Below, in pieces: positions 1 to 8,353 of a stretch of 64,000 bases of DNA (position 1 is its first letter; every line of letters begins with the position of its first letter). Under the pieces are notes generated by a model. The model did no database searches. It was not told the DNA's origin and worked only from the letters and a program-made list of their open reading frames with translations. A program made the translations under genes and the position numbers. This DNA comes from Clostridium beijerinckii HUN142 (GTDB lineage Bacteria > Bacillota > Clostridia > Clostridiales > Clostridiaceae), in the NCBI RefSeq assembly GCF_000621745.1, contig NZ_KK211335.1, positions 607,098 through 671,097 of the forward strand. The letters are read 5' to 3'.

Positions 1-84
1 TTTATTTCAATCAATAACATCTGTAAAAATACTAGCCTCAATATCCTCAAATCCAATAGCAAGAAGTAATAAAACTTTTTTCAT
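1..84 (-). pseudogene. N-terminal fragment of DJ-1/PfpI family protein, interrupted
   Basis: Read on the minus strand from an ATG at 84 with a GGGGGATG-type ribosome site upstream, this encodes 25 residues beginning MKKVLLLLAIGFEDIEAS, typical of the start of DJ-1/PfpI/ThiJ proteins (first beta strand and the GFE-D/E-EA turn). A TGA at 9-7 closes the frame where family members usually continue; a tryptophan codon TGG would restore reading. The rest of the gene lies outside the window. It is either a nonsense mutation or a decayed copy. Family assignment rests on a short stretch only. Confidence 0.55.
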
Positions 85-240
85 AATTAACATCCCCCTT
101 TTGTTTACTGGGAAACTTTAAAGTAAACAATTCTTAAAAATTATGTTTGTTTCCTTTATTTTTTCTTTTTTGGATAGTAAGGATTGAAGGTGATTTTATG
201 GATATGTATATATTATCAGGAGTAATATGGAAAAAAAGTA

Positions 241-300
241 TTGACTTTATATATCAGAGTGATATAATTCGAGTATAGTATATCAGAGTGATATATATCA
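241..300 (+). promoter_or_regulatory. Promoter with two palindromic operators for the flavin reductase-padR operon
   Basis: A sigma-A type promoter is visible: TTGACT at 241-246, a 16-base spacer and TATAAT at 263-268. The spacer and -10 box are covered by the perfect palindrome ATATCAGAGTGATAT, whose 17-base extended form occurs identically at 250-266 and 279-295. Placement over the -10 box implies repression. The obvious candidate repressor is the PadR protein encoded at 1904-2464 in the same operon; that link is inference. Confidence 0.7.
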
Positions 301-410
301 ATAAGGAATGCGTAAAGTTAATAAGAGTTATATATTATAGAATATTTATAATATAAGAAATTAATAGTTTAAAAATAGGTATAAAGGTATGATTAAAGGG
401 AGGGTTTATA

Positions 411-1112
411 ATGAAAATATTAGCTGTAAATGGTAGTCCAAGAGGGCAGTTTGGGAATACAGAGGTTTTGCTAAAGCATTTTCTTAGGGGCTGTCATGAG
501 GCAGGGGCAGAAATAGAAACTATTTACCTTAAGGATAAGCATATAAAACATTGTAGCGGATGTTTTTGTTGCTGGACGAAAACACCAGGAAAGTGTATTC
601 ATAAAGATGATATGGAGGAATTACTTCCTAAAGTGAAGGAAGCTGATTTAATAGTCTATGCTACACCATTATATTATTATACGGTTACTGGAATAATGAA
701 GGATTTTATGGATCGTATGCTTCCACTAAATAGCAAAGAGATAGTTAAGGATGGAGATAGATATTCTCACCCTAGACGTTATAATAAGGAAGTTACTACA
801 AAGAGTGTTTTGATTTCAAACTGTGGATTTCCTGGAAGCTATAATTTTTCAGGTCTTATTGAAACTTTTAAGGTTATGACAAAAGGCAATTTAGTAGGTG
901 TTATTACCTTTGGGCAAGGTGGTATATTGAATAATATCGAGAAGCACAAACCTTTAAAAGAAATATCGAAATCTTTTATATTAGCACTCAGAGATGCTGG
1001 AGAGGAAGTCGTAAAATTAGGATATATAACAAATGAAACTCAGGCTATAATTGATAAGGAGATAATTGATCCTGACATTTATATCAAAAATGCTAATGAG
1101 AGTTGGAGATAA
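411..1112 (+). CDS. NADPH-dependent FMN reductase / flavodoxin-fold protein
   Basis: A 233-residue soluble flavodoxin-fold protein. The N-terminus MKILAVNGSPRG carries the flavin phosphate-binding loop (NGSPRG, residues 7-12), followed by the strand DLIVYATPLYYYTVTG that packs on the isoalloxazine in NADPH-dependent FMN reductases and iron-sulfur flavoproteins. A cysteine-rich stretch at about residues 48-62 (HCSGCFCCW...C) resembles the cysteine motif of iron-sulfur flavoproteins, though the spacing is not exact. An AGGGAGG site lies just before the ATG. First gene of an apparent operon with a membrane protein and a PadR regulator, so it is probably an inducible flavin or quinone reductase; the substrate is unknown. 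Confidence 0.8.
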   Translation: MKILAVNGSPRGQFGNTEVLLKHFLRGCHEAGAEIETIYLKDKHIKHCSGCFCCWTKTPGKCIHKDDMEELLPKVKEADLIVYATPLYYYTVTGIMKDFMDRMLPLNSKEIVKDGDRYSHPRRYNKEVTTKSVLISNCGFPGSYNFSGLIETFKVMTKGNLVGVITFGQGGILNNIEKHKPLKEISKSFILALRDAGEEVVKLGYITNETQAIIDKEIIDPDIYIKNANESWR

Positions 1113-1186
1113 AAAGTAAGAATATAAAAATAATTGAGATATTGTAACCTATAATAGAGGTAGATATAAATTGGAGGAGATTAATA

Positions 1187-1813
1187 ATGGAAAAATCAAT
1201 AAATAATTCAAGTAAACAAAATTCAATAGTAAAAAATATACTTAATAAGGATTTTATAATAAGCGCAATTGTTCCTATAATAATTTTTTCGAGTTTTGAT
1301 AAATTTGGAATGACATTAAAAGGAATAATCTTATCTGGGGCTTGGAGCATTGGTGTAGTCATTTTAAATTTTGTAAAAGAACGTAAACTTAATGCTCTTG
1401 CAGTAATGGGAGCAGCTTTTTCAGGAATTGGTGTAGTAGGAACTATTATTTCAAATGATCCTTCATTTTATTTAATAGCACCAATAATTCAAGATATTTT
1501 ACTTGCAATAATTTTTCTTGGATCTTTGTTTTTTAGAAGATCATTGATTCAAATAATAGTAGAGCAAAGTTACTTGAGAAACGCATCAGAGGATTTTAAG
1601 AAGCAACAAAAGTATACAGCAGCTTGGAGAATAATTACTGTTTCTTGGGGGATTTTGAATATTAGTCAAGCAATTGTAAGAACTATATTATTATTTACCG
1701 TATCAATGAGTTCATACTATGCAATAAGCACTATTTATTGCAACGTTTCAACTCCTGCACTTATAGCATTTTCTATATTATTCCCAAGATGGTATTGGAA
1801 GAAGGTAAGATAA
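1187..1813 (+). CDS. VC0807-like multi-pass membrane protein
   Basis: A 208-residue integral membrane protein with about five hydrophobic segments (around residues 25-45, 47-65, 70-90, 95-115 and 160-195) and the signature FFRRSLIQIIVEQ after the fourth. It resembles the VC0807 family, whose molecular role is not established. The start has a good site (GGAGGAG, about 7 bases before the ATG). It sits between the flavin reductase and the PadR regulator on the same strand with short gaps, which suggests shared control. No catalytic motif is visible, so no activity is assigned. Confidence 0.65.
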   Translation: MEKSINNSSKQNSIVKNILNKDFIISAIVPIIIFSSFDKFGMTLKGIILSGAWSIGVVILNFVKERKLNALAVMGAAFSGIGVVGTIISNDPSFYLIAPIIQDILLAIIFLGSLFFRRSLIQIIVEQSYLRNASEDFKKQQKYTAAWRIITVSWGILNISQAIVRTILLFTVSMSSYYAISTIYCNVSTPALIAFSILFPRWYWKKVR

Positions 1814-1903
1814 TTAAAATTAAATGTTGATTTTAGATATGAGATTAGTATAGTTTTGAAGTTATATTGTACTGTAGAAGCAAAAATATTAGAGGTGAAT
1901 CAA

Positions 1904-2464
1904 ATGGCAAAAGTAAATAAAACCAAATATGCTCTTTTAGGAATATTAAATCATACGTCTGGCTCAGGGTACGATATTAAGAAGGTGTGTGACTCTTCAA
2001 TCGGGCATTTCTGGAATGAAAATTTTGGGCATATATATCCTGTACTTCAAAGAATGGAGGATGAAGGATTAATAACAAAAGAAGTGCAACAAAATGAAGG
2101 AAGACCAGCTAAAAATATATTTTCAATTACTGAAAAGGGGAAAGAAGAACTAGATAAGTGGTTATTGCTCCCAATTGAAAGAGAGCCAATTAGATCTGAG
2201 CTATTACTAAAAATATTCCTATCTAGGGATGTACCAGTAAAGAAAATTATAGAAAGAATAAGAGAAATTAAAAGTGATTCAGAAAAAGATTTGATTAAAT
2301 ATTCAGAAATAGATGGAATTCTCAGATCAGGTGAAGTTAAAGTAGATAAAAAAAGCTTAGTCTTATGGCTTACAACCATTAATTATGGAAAACAAAGTGA
2401 AGAGGCAAAAATAAAATGGTGCGATGAGACTATAAAATCATTAGAAGAAATAGAAGATTTGTAA
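1904..2464 (+). CDS. PadR family transcriptional regulator
   Basis: A 186-residue regulator with an N-terminal PadR winged helix (TKYALLGILNHTSGSGYDIKK, then WNENFGHIYPVLQRMEDEGLI and the wing EGRPAKNIFSITEKGKEEL) and a C-terminal helical dimerisation domain of the Vir_act_alpha_C type. I chose the ATG at 1904 because GAGGTG lies 6 bases upstream; a 5' extension to a TTG at 1856 is open but has no ribosome site. As last gene of the operon it probably represses its own promoter at the paired palindromes at 250-295. Confidence 0.88.
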   Translation: MAKVNKTKYALLGILNHTSGSGYDIKKVCDSSIGHFWNENFGHIYPVLQRMEDEGLITKEVQQNEGRPAKNIFSITEKGKEELDKWLLLPIEREPIRSELLLKIFLSRDVPVKKIIERIREIKSDSEKDLIKYSEIDGILRSGEVKVDKKSLVLWLTTINYGKQSEEAKIKWCDETIKSLEEIEDL

Positions 2465-2528
2465 TATTAGAAATGCAAGTAAGGAAAAATAGAATGTCTG
2501 AGGAGAATACGAGAAGAAAGATATTAAT

Positions 2529-2573
2529 AAAAAAAGAAAGTATCAACTGTAAGAGTTCATACTTTCTTTTTTT
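2529..2573 (+). terminator. Rho-independent terminator of the padR operon
   Basis: A 15-base arm (2529-2543) and its exact complement (2559-2573) form a hairpin ending in a run of T, 65 bases after the padR stop. The A/T-rich arms could also work on the other strand, but no minus-strand gene abuts it. Confidence 0.8.
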
Positions 2574-2906
2574 GTTAAATGTATATTATGATAGCAAATA
2601 GTTTTTATACGAAGTATATCAATATTCTAAAATAAAAAACTTTCAATAAGAAAAGTGATCTAAGCATGAGAAGTAAAGCAATGTAAAGCAGAAGATTTTT
2701 TGGATCAAGGTAAAAATAAAATGATGACTCAAAGTAATAAATACATTGTTAAAGAAAACACAAAGTATTCTTAATTTACTAAACATAAATTAAACTTACT
2801 TAATATTTTAAATTTTCAGACAAAATGATATTATCTAGTTACACCAAACAACAACGAAATATTAAATATCAAATGTAAATGTTTAAATATAGAGGGGATG
2901 TTTTAA
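2574..2906 (+). other. Leader region of the malate operon
   Basis: No gene is visible. The stretch is very A+T-rich and must contain the promoter and probably the response-regulator sites of the malic enzyme operon. I see no unambiguous -35/-10 pair and no riboswitch. The ribosome site GAGGGGATG lies just before the malic enzyme ATG. Confidence 0.4.
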
Positions 2907-4079
2907 ATGGATTATTTTGAAGAAAGTTTAAAATTACATGAAGAAAAACAAGGAAAGATTTCAATTACATCTAAGGTTAAGGTTGAAACAAGAGATGATT
3001 TAAGTCTTGCATACACACCGGGAGTTGCAGAACCATGCAGAAAAATTCATGAAGATCAGGAAAACGTCTACAAATATACATCGAAAGGAAATTTGGTAGC
3101 AGTAGTAACAGATGGAAGTGCTGTATTAGGACTAGGAGATATAGGACCAATGGCAGGAATGCCTGTAATGGAAGGAAAATCAATTTTATTTAAAGAATTT
3201 GCAGATGTTGATGCTTTCCCTATATTAGTAGATTCTAAGGATGTTGATGAAATAGTTAATACAGTTAGATTAATAGCTCCGACATTTGGTGGAATAAACT
3301 TAGAAGATATTGGAGCACCAAGATGTTTTGAAGTTGAAGAAAAACTTAAAAAATTAATCGATATTCCAGTATTTCATGATGATCAACATGGAACTGCAAT
3401 AGTTGTTCTTGCTGGTGTTATAAATGCACTTAAAGTAGTAGATAAGAAGCTTGAAGATATAAAAGTAGTAGTAAATGGAGCGGGAGCTGCAGGAACTGCA
3501 ATAGCTAAGCTTTTATTATCATCAGGAGTAAAAAACTTAATTGCTTGCGATAAAGTAGGTATTTTATATAGAGGCATGGAAAAAATTGATGATGCTAAAG
3601 ATGCTTTAGCAGAAATAACAAACCCAGATGATATAAAAGGCAACCTTGCAGATGCTTTAATTGGTGCCGATGTATTTGTTGGAGTGTCTGCTCCAGGAAT
3701 ATTGAAGCCTGAAATGGTTGAAGCAATGAATAAAGATGCAATAATTTTTGCAATGGCAAATCCAACACCGGAAATTATGCCAGATGAAGCAAAAGCAGCT
3801 GGAGCAAGAGTTATAGGAACAGGACGTTCAGATTTTCCAAATCAAGTGAACAATGTTCTAGCTTTCCCGGGTATTTTTAGAGGTGCCTTAGATGTTAGAG
3901 CAAAAGAAATAAATGAGGAAATGAAGCTTGCTGCAGCATATGCCATAGCTGGATACATTAAAGATGAAGAGTTAAATGAAAATAATGTAATTCCAAGTGC
4001 TTTAGATAAAAATGTTGCTACAAAGGTAGCAGAAGCAATTGCAAATGCTGCAAGAGAAAGCGGAGTTGCGAGAAAATAG
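2907..4079 (+). CDS. Malic enzyme (oxaloacetate-decarboxylating), short bacterial type
   Basis: A 390-residue cytosolic enzyme converting malate to pyruvate and CO2 with reduction of NAD(P). The diagnostic blocks are SLAYTPGVAEPC (residues 32-43), the VTDGSAVLGLGDIGP loop, the metal/substrate region ending DDQHGTAIV, and the Rossmann loop VVNGAGAAGTAIAKLL. The length fits the compact bacterial family without a phosphotransacetylase domain. NAD or NADP preference cannot be read safely. It heads a three-gene set with a KdgT-type permease and butyrate kinase, and a CitA/CitB-type two-component system follows, so induction by malate or a related dicarboxylate is likely. Confidence 0.92.
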   Translation: MDYFEESLKLHEEKQGKISITSKVKVETRDDLSLAYTPGVAEPCRKIHEDQENVYKYTSKGNLVAVVTDGSAVLGLGDIGPMAGMPVMEGKSILFKEFADVDAFPILVDSKDVDEIVNTVRLIAPTFGGINLEDIGAPRCFEVEEKLKKLIDIPVFHDDQHGTAIVVLAGVINALKVVDKKLEDIKVVVNGAGAAGTAIAKLLLSSGVKNLIACDKVGILYRGMEKIDDAKDALAEITNPDDIKGNLADALIGADVFVGVSAPGILKPEMVEAMNKDAIIFAMANPTPEIMPDEAKAAGARVIGTGRSDFPNQVNNVLAFPGIFRGALDVRAKEINEEMKLAAAYAIAGYIKDEELNENNVIPSALDKNVATKVAEAIANAARESGVARK

Positions 4080-4088
4080 CTGAATTCG

Positions 4089-4149
4089 ATTTGTACATGT
4101 TATTAGAAAGTAAGAAATTAGAATTACTATATTTGTGGCATGTACAAAT
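4089..4149 (+). other. Intercistronic long-range hairpin
   Basis: ATTTGTACATG at 4089-4099 pairs with CATGTACAAAT at 4139-4149 around a 39-base loop, 10 bases after the malic enzyme stop. There is no T-run after it. It could stabilise the upstream message or reduce read-through into the permease gene. Confidence 0.4.
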
Positions 4150-4279
4150 TCTAAATAAAATACGATTATAACTAATTATATCTAACAAAATTATAAATTA
4201 GGATTGTTTAAGTAGAAGTTTATCATGAGATATATGTAAAGGTTTAAAAATAAAAAACAAGATTTTAGGAGGTATATAT

Positions 4280-5254
4280 ATGCAAATCCCAATTAAGAAA
4301 ACACTTGATAAAATACCGGGTGGTATGATGCTTGTTCCACTTTTTTTAGGAGTACTAGTTAACACTTTTTGTCCGCAATTCCTTAAAATTGGTGGATATA
4401 CAACAGCACTATTTAGTTCGACGGCATCATCAACAATTCTGGCTTGCTTTATGTTTTTAATTGGCTCACAAATTAATTTCAAATTAGCACCTAAAGCACT
4501 AAAAAAAGGTGCACTATTAATATCTGGAAAATTCATAGTGGGTGCTGGTATCGGTATAATTGTAGGAAAAGTTTTTGGACCAGCTGGGGTATTAGGTTTA
4601 TCACCACTAGCGATTCTTTCAGCACTAACAAATTGCAACGGGGGGTTATATGCATCTCTAGCTTCACAATATGGTGATGAAACAGATGTAGGTGCTTATG
4701 CTCTATTATCTTTAAAAGATGGTCCATTTTTCACTTTGGTTGCATTAGGTGCATCAGGGCTTGCTCAAATTCCATTTATGTCACTTGTTGCAGTGTTAAT
4801 TCCAATAGGAATAGGAATGATTTTAGGAAACGCCGACCCTGATATGAGAAAGTTTCTTGGAAGCAGTAAGTTGTTATTAATTCCATTCTTCTCATTCCCA
4901 TTAGGTGCAGGAATGAATCTTGATACAATTGTAAAAGCTGGAGGTCCTGGTATATTATTAGGAGTGATAGCTGCCTTTACTGGAATAGGGGCATATATAC
5001 TTTTAAAATTATTTAGAGAAGAACCTATAATTGGACTTGCAACAGGATCAACAGCGGGAAATGCAGTAGCCACACCAGCAGCTGTTGCAGCGGCAGACCC
5101 AACATTGGCTGCAATAGCGACAATAGCAACAGCACAAGTTGCAGCGGCATGCGTAGTATCTGCTATTGTTTGTCCATTCATTGTTTCTTATGTGTTTAAA
5201 ATGCTTAGAGCAAATAAAGAAAAGAAATTGAGCAGAGAAGCAGTAGTACAATAA
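4280..5254 (+). CDS. KdgT family permease (2-keto-3-deoxygluconate transporter type)
   Basis: A 324-residue membrane transporter with about ten hydrophobic segments. The N-terminus IPGGMMLVPLFLGVLVNTF, the NCNGGLYASLASQYGDE block and the SSTAGNAVATPAAVAAADP-like block near residue 260 follow the KdgT family closely; E. coli KdgT begins with nearly the same IPGGMMLVPLFLGAL. The family is known for proton-coupled uptake of 2-keto-3-deoxygluconate. Its position between malic enzyme and butyrate kinase, with no pectin or KDG catabolic gene nearby, makes a different carboxylate such as malate worth testing. The ATG is preceded by AGGAGG. Confidence 0.85.
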   Translation: MQIPIKKTLDKIPGGMMLVPLFLGVLVNTFCPQFLKIGGYTTALFSSTASSTILACFMFLIGSQINFKLAPKALKKGALLISGKFIVGAGIGIIVGKVFGPAGVLGLSPLAILSALTNCNGGLYASLASQYGDETDVGAYALLSLKDGPFFTLVALGASGLAQIPFMSLVAVLIPIGIGMILGNADPDMRKFLGSSKLLLIPFFSFPLGAGMNLDTIVKAGGPGILLGVIAAFTGIGAYILLKLFREEPIIGLATGSTAGNAVATPAAVAAADPTLAAIATIATAQVAAACVVSAIVCPFIVSYVFKMLRANKEKKLSREAVVQ

Positions 5255-5439
5255 ATAATTATTAGTATTGGGTTAAGAGCTATAGTATGAATTAATAAAA
5301 TTAATTTTAATATTGAAAAATACTTGCTAAAGCTGATACCTACAGAGTATAATTTAAAAACAGGTTTTGTATCTGTGTTTATAATAATAACAATAGATGC
5401 AAATACTATAATTAAATATAACGTAGGGGAGGAAAATGT

Positions 5440-6510
5440 GTGAGTCATAAATTATTAATTATAAATCCAGGTTCCACATCAACTAAAATAGCAGTATATG
5501 AAGGTGAAAAGGAAATTTTTGAGGAAACACTTAGACATTCATCAGAAGAGATAGGAAAGTTTAAGTACGTAGTTGATCAACAAAGCTTTAGAACAGAAGT
5601 TATATTAAAAATACTAGAAGATAATAAAATAAATATAACTGAAATGGATGCAATAGTTGGAAGAGGTGGCCTTTTAAAGCCTATAGTTAGTGGTACCTAC
5701 AGTGTAAACGATAATATGTTAAAAGATTTAAAAGAAAATGTTCAAGGAGAGCATGCATCTAATCTTGGTGCTATAATTGCTAATGAAATTGCGAGGTCTA
5801 TTAATAAACCTGCTTTTATAGTAGATCCAGTAGTTGTAGATGAAATGGAAGATATAGCAAGACTTTCAGGAGTGCCAGAACTTCCAAGAAAAAGTATATT
5901 TCATGCATTAAATCAAAAGGCAGTGGCTAAGAGGTATGCGCAAGAAAATATGAAGAACTATGAAGATATAAATGTTATAGTTGCTCATATGGGAGGCGGT
6001 GTTTCGGTAGGCGCACATAAAAATGGCAGAATAATTGATGTAAATAATGCTCTTGATGGAGAAGGCGCATTTTCACCAGAAAGAAGTGGTGGCATACCAT
6101 CTGGTGATTTAGCTAGAATGTGTTTTAGTGGGAAATATACTTTAGAAGAAATATTGAAGAAGATAACCGGAAAAGGCGGTTTTGTAGCATATCTTGATAC
6201 AAACGATGGGAGAATAGTTAGACAACTTGCATCAGAAGGAGACATGAAGGCAAAGTTAGTTTATGAAGCCATGGGATATCAAGTAGCAAAAGATATAGGG
6301 GCAGCAGCTGCGGTTTTATGTGGAAAAGTAGATGCGATAATTTTAACTGGAGGCATTGCCTACGAAAAAATGATGGTAGACATCATAAAAGAAAAAGTGG
6401 AATTTATTGCTCCAATAACTGTTTATCCAGGTGAAGATGAAATGCTTGCTTTAGCTCAAGGTGCACTAAGAGTTTTAAACGGACAAGAAGAAGTTAAAGA
6501 ATATAAATAG
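5440..6510 (+). CDS. buk: Butyrate kinase
   Basis: A 356-residue ASKHA-fold kinase that forms butyrate and ATP from butyryl phosphate and ADP. The N-terminal phosphate loop INPGSTSTKIAVY (residues 8-20), the VDPVVVDEM block, the MGGGVSVGAHKNGRIIDVNNAL block and the adenosine-site LTGGIAYE are all present and the length is normal. The start is GTG at 5440 after AGGGGAGG. No phosphotransbutyrylase gene is adjacent, unlike the usual ptb-buk pair, so this is probably an extra copy or a related branched-chain acyl kinase. Confidence 0.92.
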   Translation: MSHKLLIINPGSTSTKIAVYEGEKEIFEETLRHSSEEIGKFKYVVDQQSFRTEVILKILEDNKINITEMDAIVGRGGLLKPIVSGTYSVNDNMLKDLKENVQGEHASNLGAIIANEIARSINKPAFIVDPVVVDEMEDIARLSGVPELPRKSIFHALNQKAVAKRYAQENMKNYEDINVIVAHMGGGVSVGAHKNGRIIDVNNALDGEGAFSPERSGGIPSGDLARMCFSGKYTLEEILKKITGKGGFVAYLDTNDGRIVRQLASEGDMKAKLVYEAMGYQVAKDIGAAAAVLCGKVDAIILTGGIAYEKMMVDIIKEKVEFIAPITVYPGEDEMLALAQGALRVLNGQEEVKEYK

Positions 6511-6610
6511 ACTTCTATATATACTAAAGATTAGAAAGTAGTTGAAAAGATAGCATTTAGTATTACTATAATTATTGAGTATTAGTTTATTGGCTTTAAT
6601 AAATTATGAA

Positions 6611-6648
6611 TTAAGAGCGGATTCCTAGGGATACGCTCTTAACTTTTT
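6611..6648 (+). terminator. Terminator after buk
   Basis: TTAAGAGCG at 6611-6619 pairs with CGCTCTTAA at 6634-6642 and is followed by CTTTTTG. It closes the malic enzyme-kdgT-buk transcript. Confidence 0.88.
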
Positions 6649-6706
6649 GTGGGAAATTGCTTTGATAAATAGCAAGTAAACGTATTACTAAAGAAGTTGT
6701 ACTATT

Positions 6707-6734
6707 TTGTAATAGGGAATTATTTATATATAAT
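6707..6734 (+). promoter_or_regulatory. Promoter of the CitA/CitB-type two-component operon
   Basis: TTGTAA at 6707-6712, a 16-base spacer and a perfect TATAAT at 6729-6734, 40 bases before the kinase ATG at 6775. Confidence 0.6.
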
Positions 6735-6774
6735 GTAAGTGAACTAAAATTTAGAATTAGATAGAGGAGATAAA

Positions 6775-8349
6775 ATGAAGCTAAAAGGTAAAATAATATC
6801 TCTTGTAATAGCTATCCTTGTAATTTCAATTGGAAGTATAACAATACTTTCTTTTATTGAAATGAAAAAGTTATTAAGAGATCAAATAGATAAAAATATG
6901 TTGAATATAGCGGATTCATTTGCATCAACCTATGAAGTTAAAGAATATTTGAAAGGAAATAAGGCAATTCCGATTGATCTGTTAAATAGTGAGATAGAGA
7001 AGGCCCGTATAAAGACAAATGTAGAGTTTATCGTAATTATGGATATGAATGGCATAAGATATTCTCACCCAGATAAAAGTAAAATAGGAGAAAGATTTGC
7101 TGGTGGAGATGAAGATAGGGTATTAAGCACAGGAGAGCAGTATATATCAACAGGAAGTGGTACACTTGGTATTTCTGTAAGAGCATTTGCACCTATTTAT
7201 GATGATAGTAATAAGCAGATAGGTGCAGTTGCTGTTGGTATGTTGTATAATAAATTTGATAACGAAGTCTATACGAAAATGTATAAATTTATTCCTATAA
7301 TATTAATGGGATTAATATTGGGTATATCGGGAGCTATAGCTCTTTCTTATAATATAAAGAAGTCAATATTTGGACTTGAACCAGAAGAAATAGCCTTGGC
7401 GTTAAAGCAAAAAGAAACTGTAATTGAAAATATAAAGGAAGGTATAATAGCTTTAGATAATAATGGATGCATAACGCTATTTAACGGGCAAGCTAGTAAA
7501 GTTTTACATTTGAAAGAAAATGATATAGGGAAGCCGATTACTGATTTTACCTACGAAAGTATGGCTCTAAAAGTTTTAAACAGCGGGAAATCTATGACTA
7601 ATATTGAGATAAAAGTGCGCCCTGGAGTAAACGTTATGTGTAAATACAGTATTATAAGAGGATTTAAAAAACAAATTCTTGGATTAGTTGTAACATTTGA
7701 AGATTTGAGTGAAGTTAGAAAAATGGCTGAGGAGTTAACTGGTATAAAGAAAATGGCATGGTCACTTAGAGCACAAAATCATGAATTTATGAATAAACTT
7801 CATACAATCTCAGGACTTATACAACTCGAAGAATATGATGAAGTAATTAAGTTTGTTAATGTCATAGTGGAAAGTAAAAAGAATATAACTACTATAATAT
7901 CTGATAAAATAAAAAATGTATCTTTGGCAGCGTTAATACTATCTAAATATAGTAAGTGTGAAGAAGCTAGAATCAATTTGATAATAGATGATAACTCAAG
8001 AGTAATTAAATTACCACAATATATGACATCAGAAGAGTTAGGATCTGTTGTAGGAAATCTAATAGAAAATTCTATTGATGCAGTTAAAAATGATGGGGCT
8101 GGTGAAATATATATGAAAATCTTTGAGGAAGATGATCAAATGAAAATTATGGTAAAGGATAATGGCTGTGGGATACCAGAGAATATCAGAAATTCTATTT
8201 ACAACATTGGAATCACAAGTAAAGAAGGGGAACGAGGATTTGGAATGTATATAGTGAAAAAGATCATTGATGAAGCTAAAGGAGCTATTAAATTTAAAGT
8301 TGATGATGGTACTGAATGGGAGATATCTATACCTATGAGGAGGAGTTGA
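6775..8349 (+). CDS. CitA/DcuS family sensor histidine kinase
   Basis: A 524-residue membrane kinase. It has an N-terminal membrane helix (about 8-27), an extracellular Cache/PAS-type domain with the typical VIMDMNGIRYSHPDKSKIG segment, a second helix (about 173-195), a cytoplasmic PAS domain (about 215-320), a SpoOB-type dimerisation helix with the phospho-acceptor in NHEFMNKL (His336), and a C-terminal ATPase domain (NLIENSIDAV, DNGCGI, GFGMYIV). Members of this group sense citrate, malate or C4-dicarboxylates. It is directly downstream of the malic enzyme operon and 4 bases before its response regulator, so malate is the likely ligand. Confidence 0.9.
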   Translation: MKLKGKIISLVIAILVISIGSITILSFIEMKKLLRDQIDKNMLNIADSFASTYEVKEYLKGNKAIPIDLLNSEIEKARIKTNVEFIVIMDMNGIRYSHPDKSKIGERFAGGDEDRVLSTGEQYISTGSGTLGISVRAFAPIYDDSNKQIGAVAVGMLYNKFDNEVYTKMYKFIPIILMGLILGISGAIALSYNIKKSIFGLEPEEIALALKQKETVIENIKEGIIALDNNGCITLFNGQASKVLHLKENDIGKPITDFTYESMALKVLNSGKSMTNIEIKVRPGVNVMCKYSIIRGFKKQILGLVVTFEDLSEVRKMAEELTGIKKMAWSLRAQNHEFMNKLHTISGLIQLEEYDEVIKFVNVIVESKKNITTIISDKIKNVSLAALILSKYSKCEEARINLIIDDNSRVIKLPQYMTSEELGSVVGNLIENSIDAVKNDGAGEIYMKIFEEDDQMKIMVKDNGCGIPENIRNSIYNIGITSKEGERGFGMYIVKKIIDEAKGAIKFKVDDGTEWEISIPMRRS

Positions 8350-8353
8350 ATAT

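Noticed and set aside
1856..1903. N-terminal extension of padR from a TTG
   Set aside because: The added residues do not fit the PadR start and the GAGGTG site points to the ATG at 1904.
2977..3643. Open frames antisense to the malic enzyme gene
   Set aside because: They mirror the codon pattern of the real gene, lack ribosome sites and resemble no protein.
4198..5251. Several long antisense frames across the KdgT-type permease gene
   Set aside because: Alanine- and proline-rich translations are by-products of the hydrophobic coding strand; no start signals.
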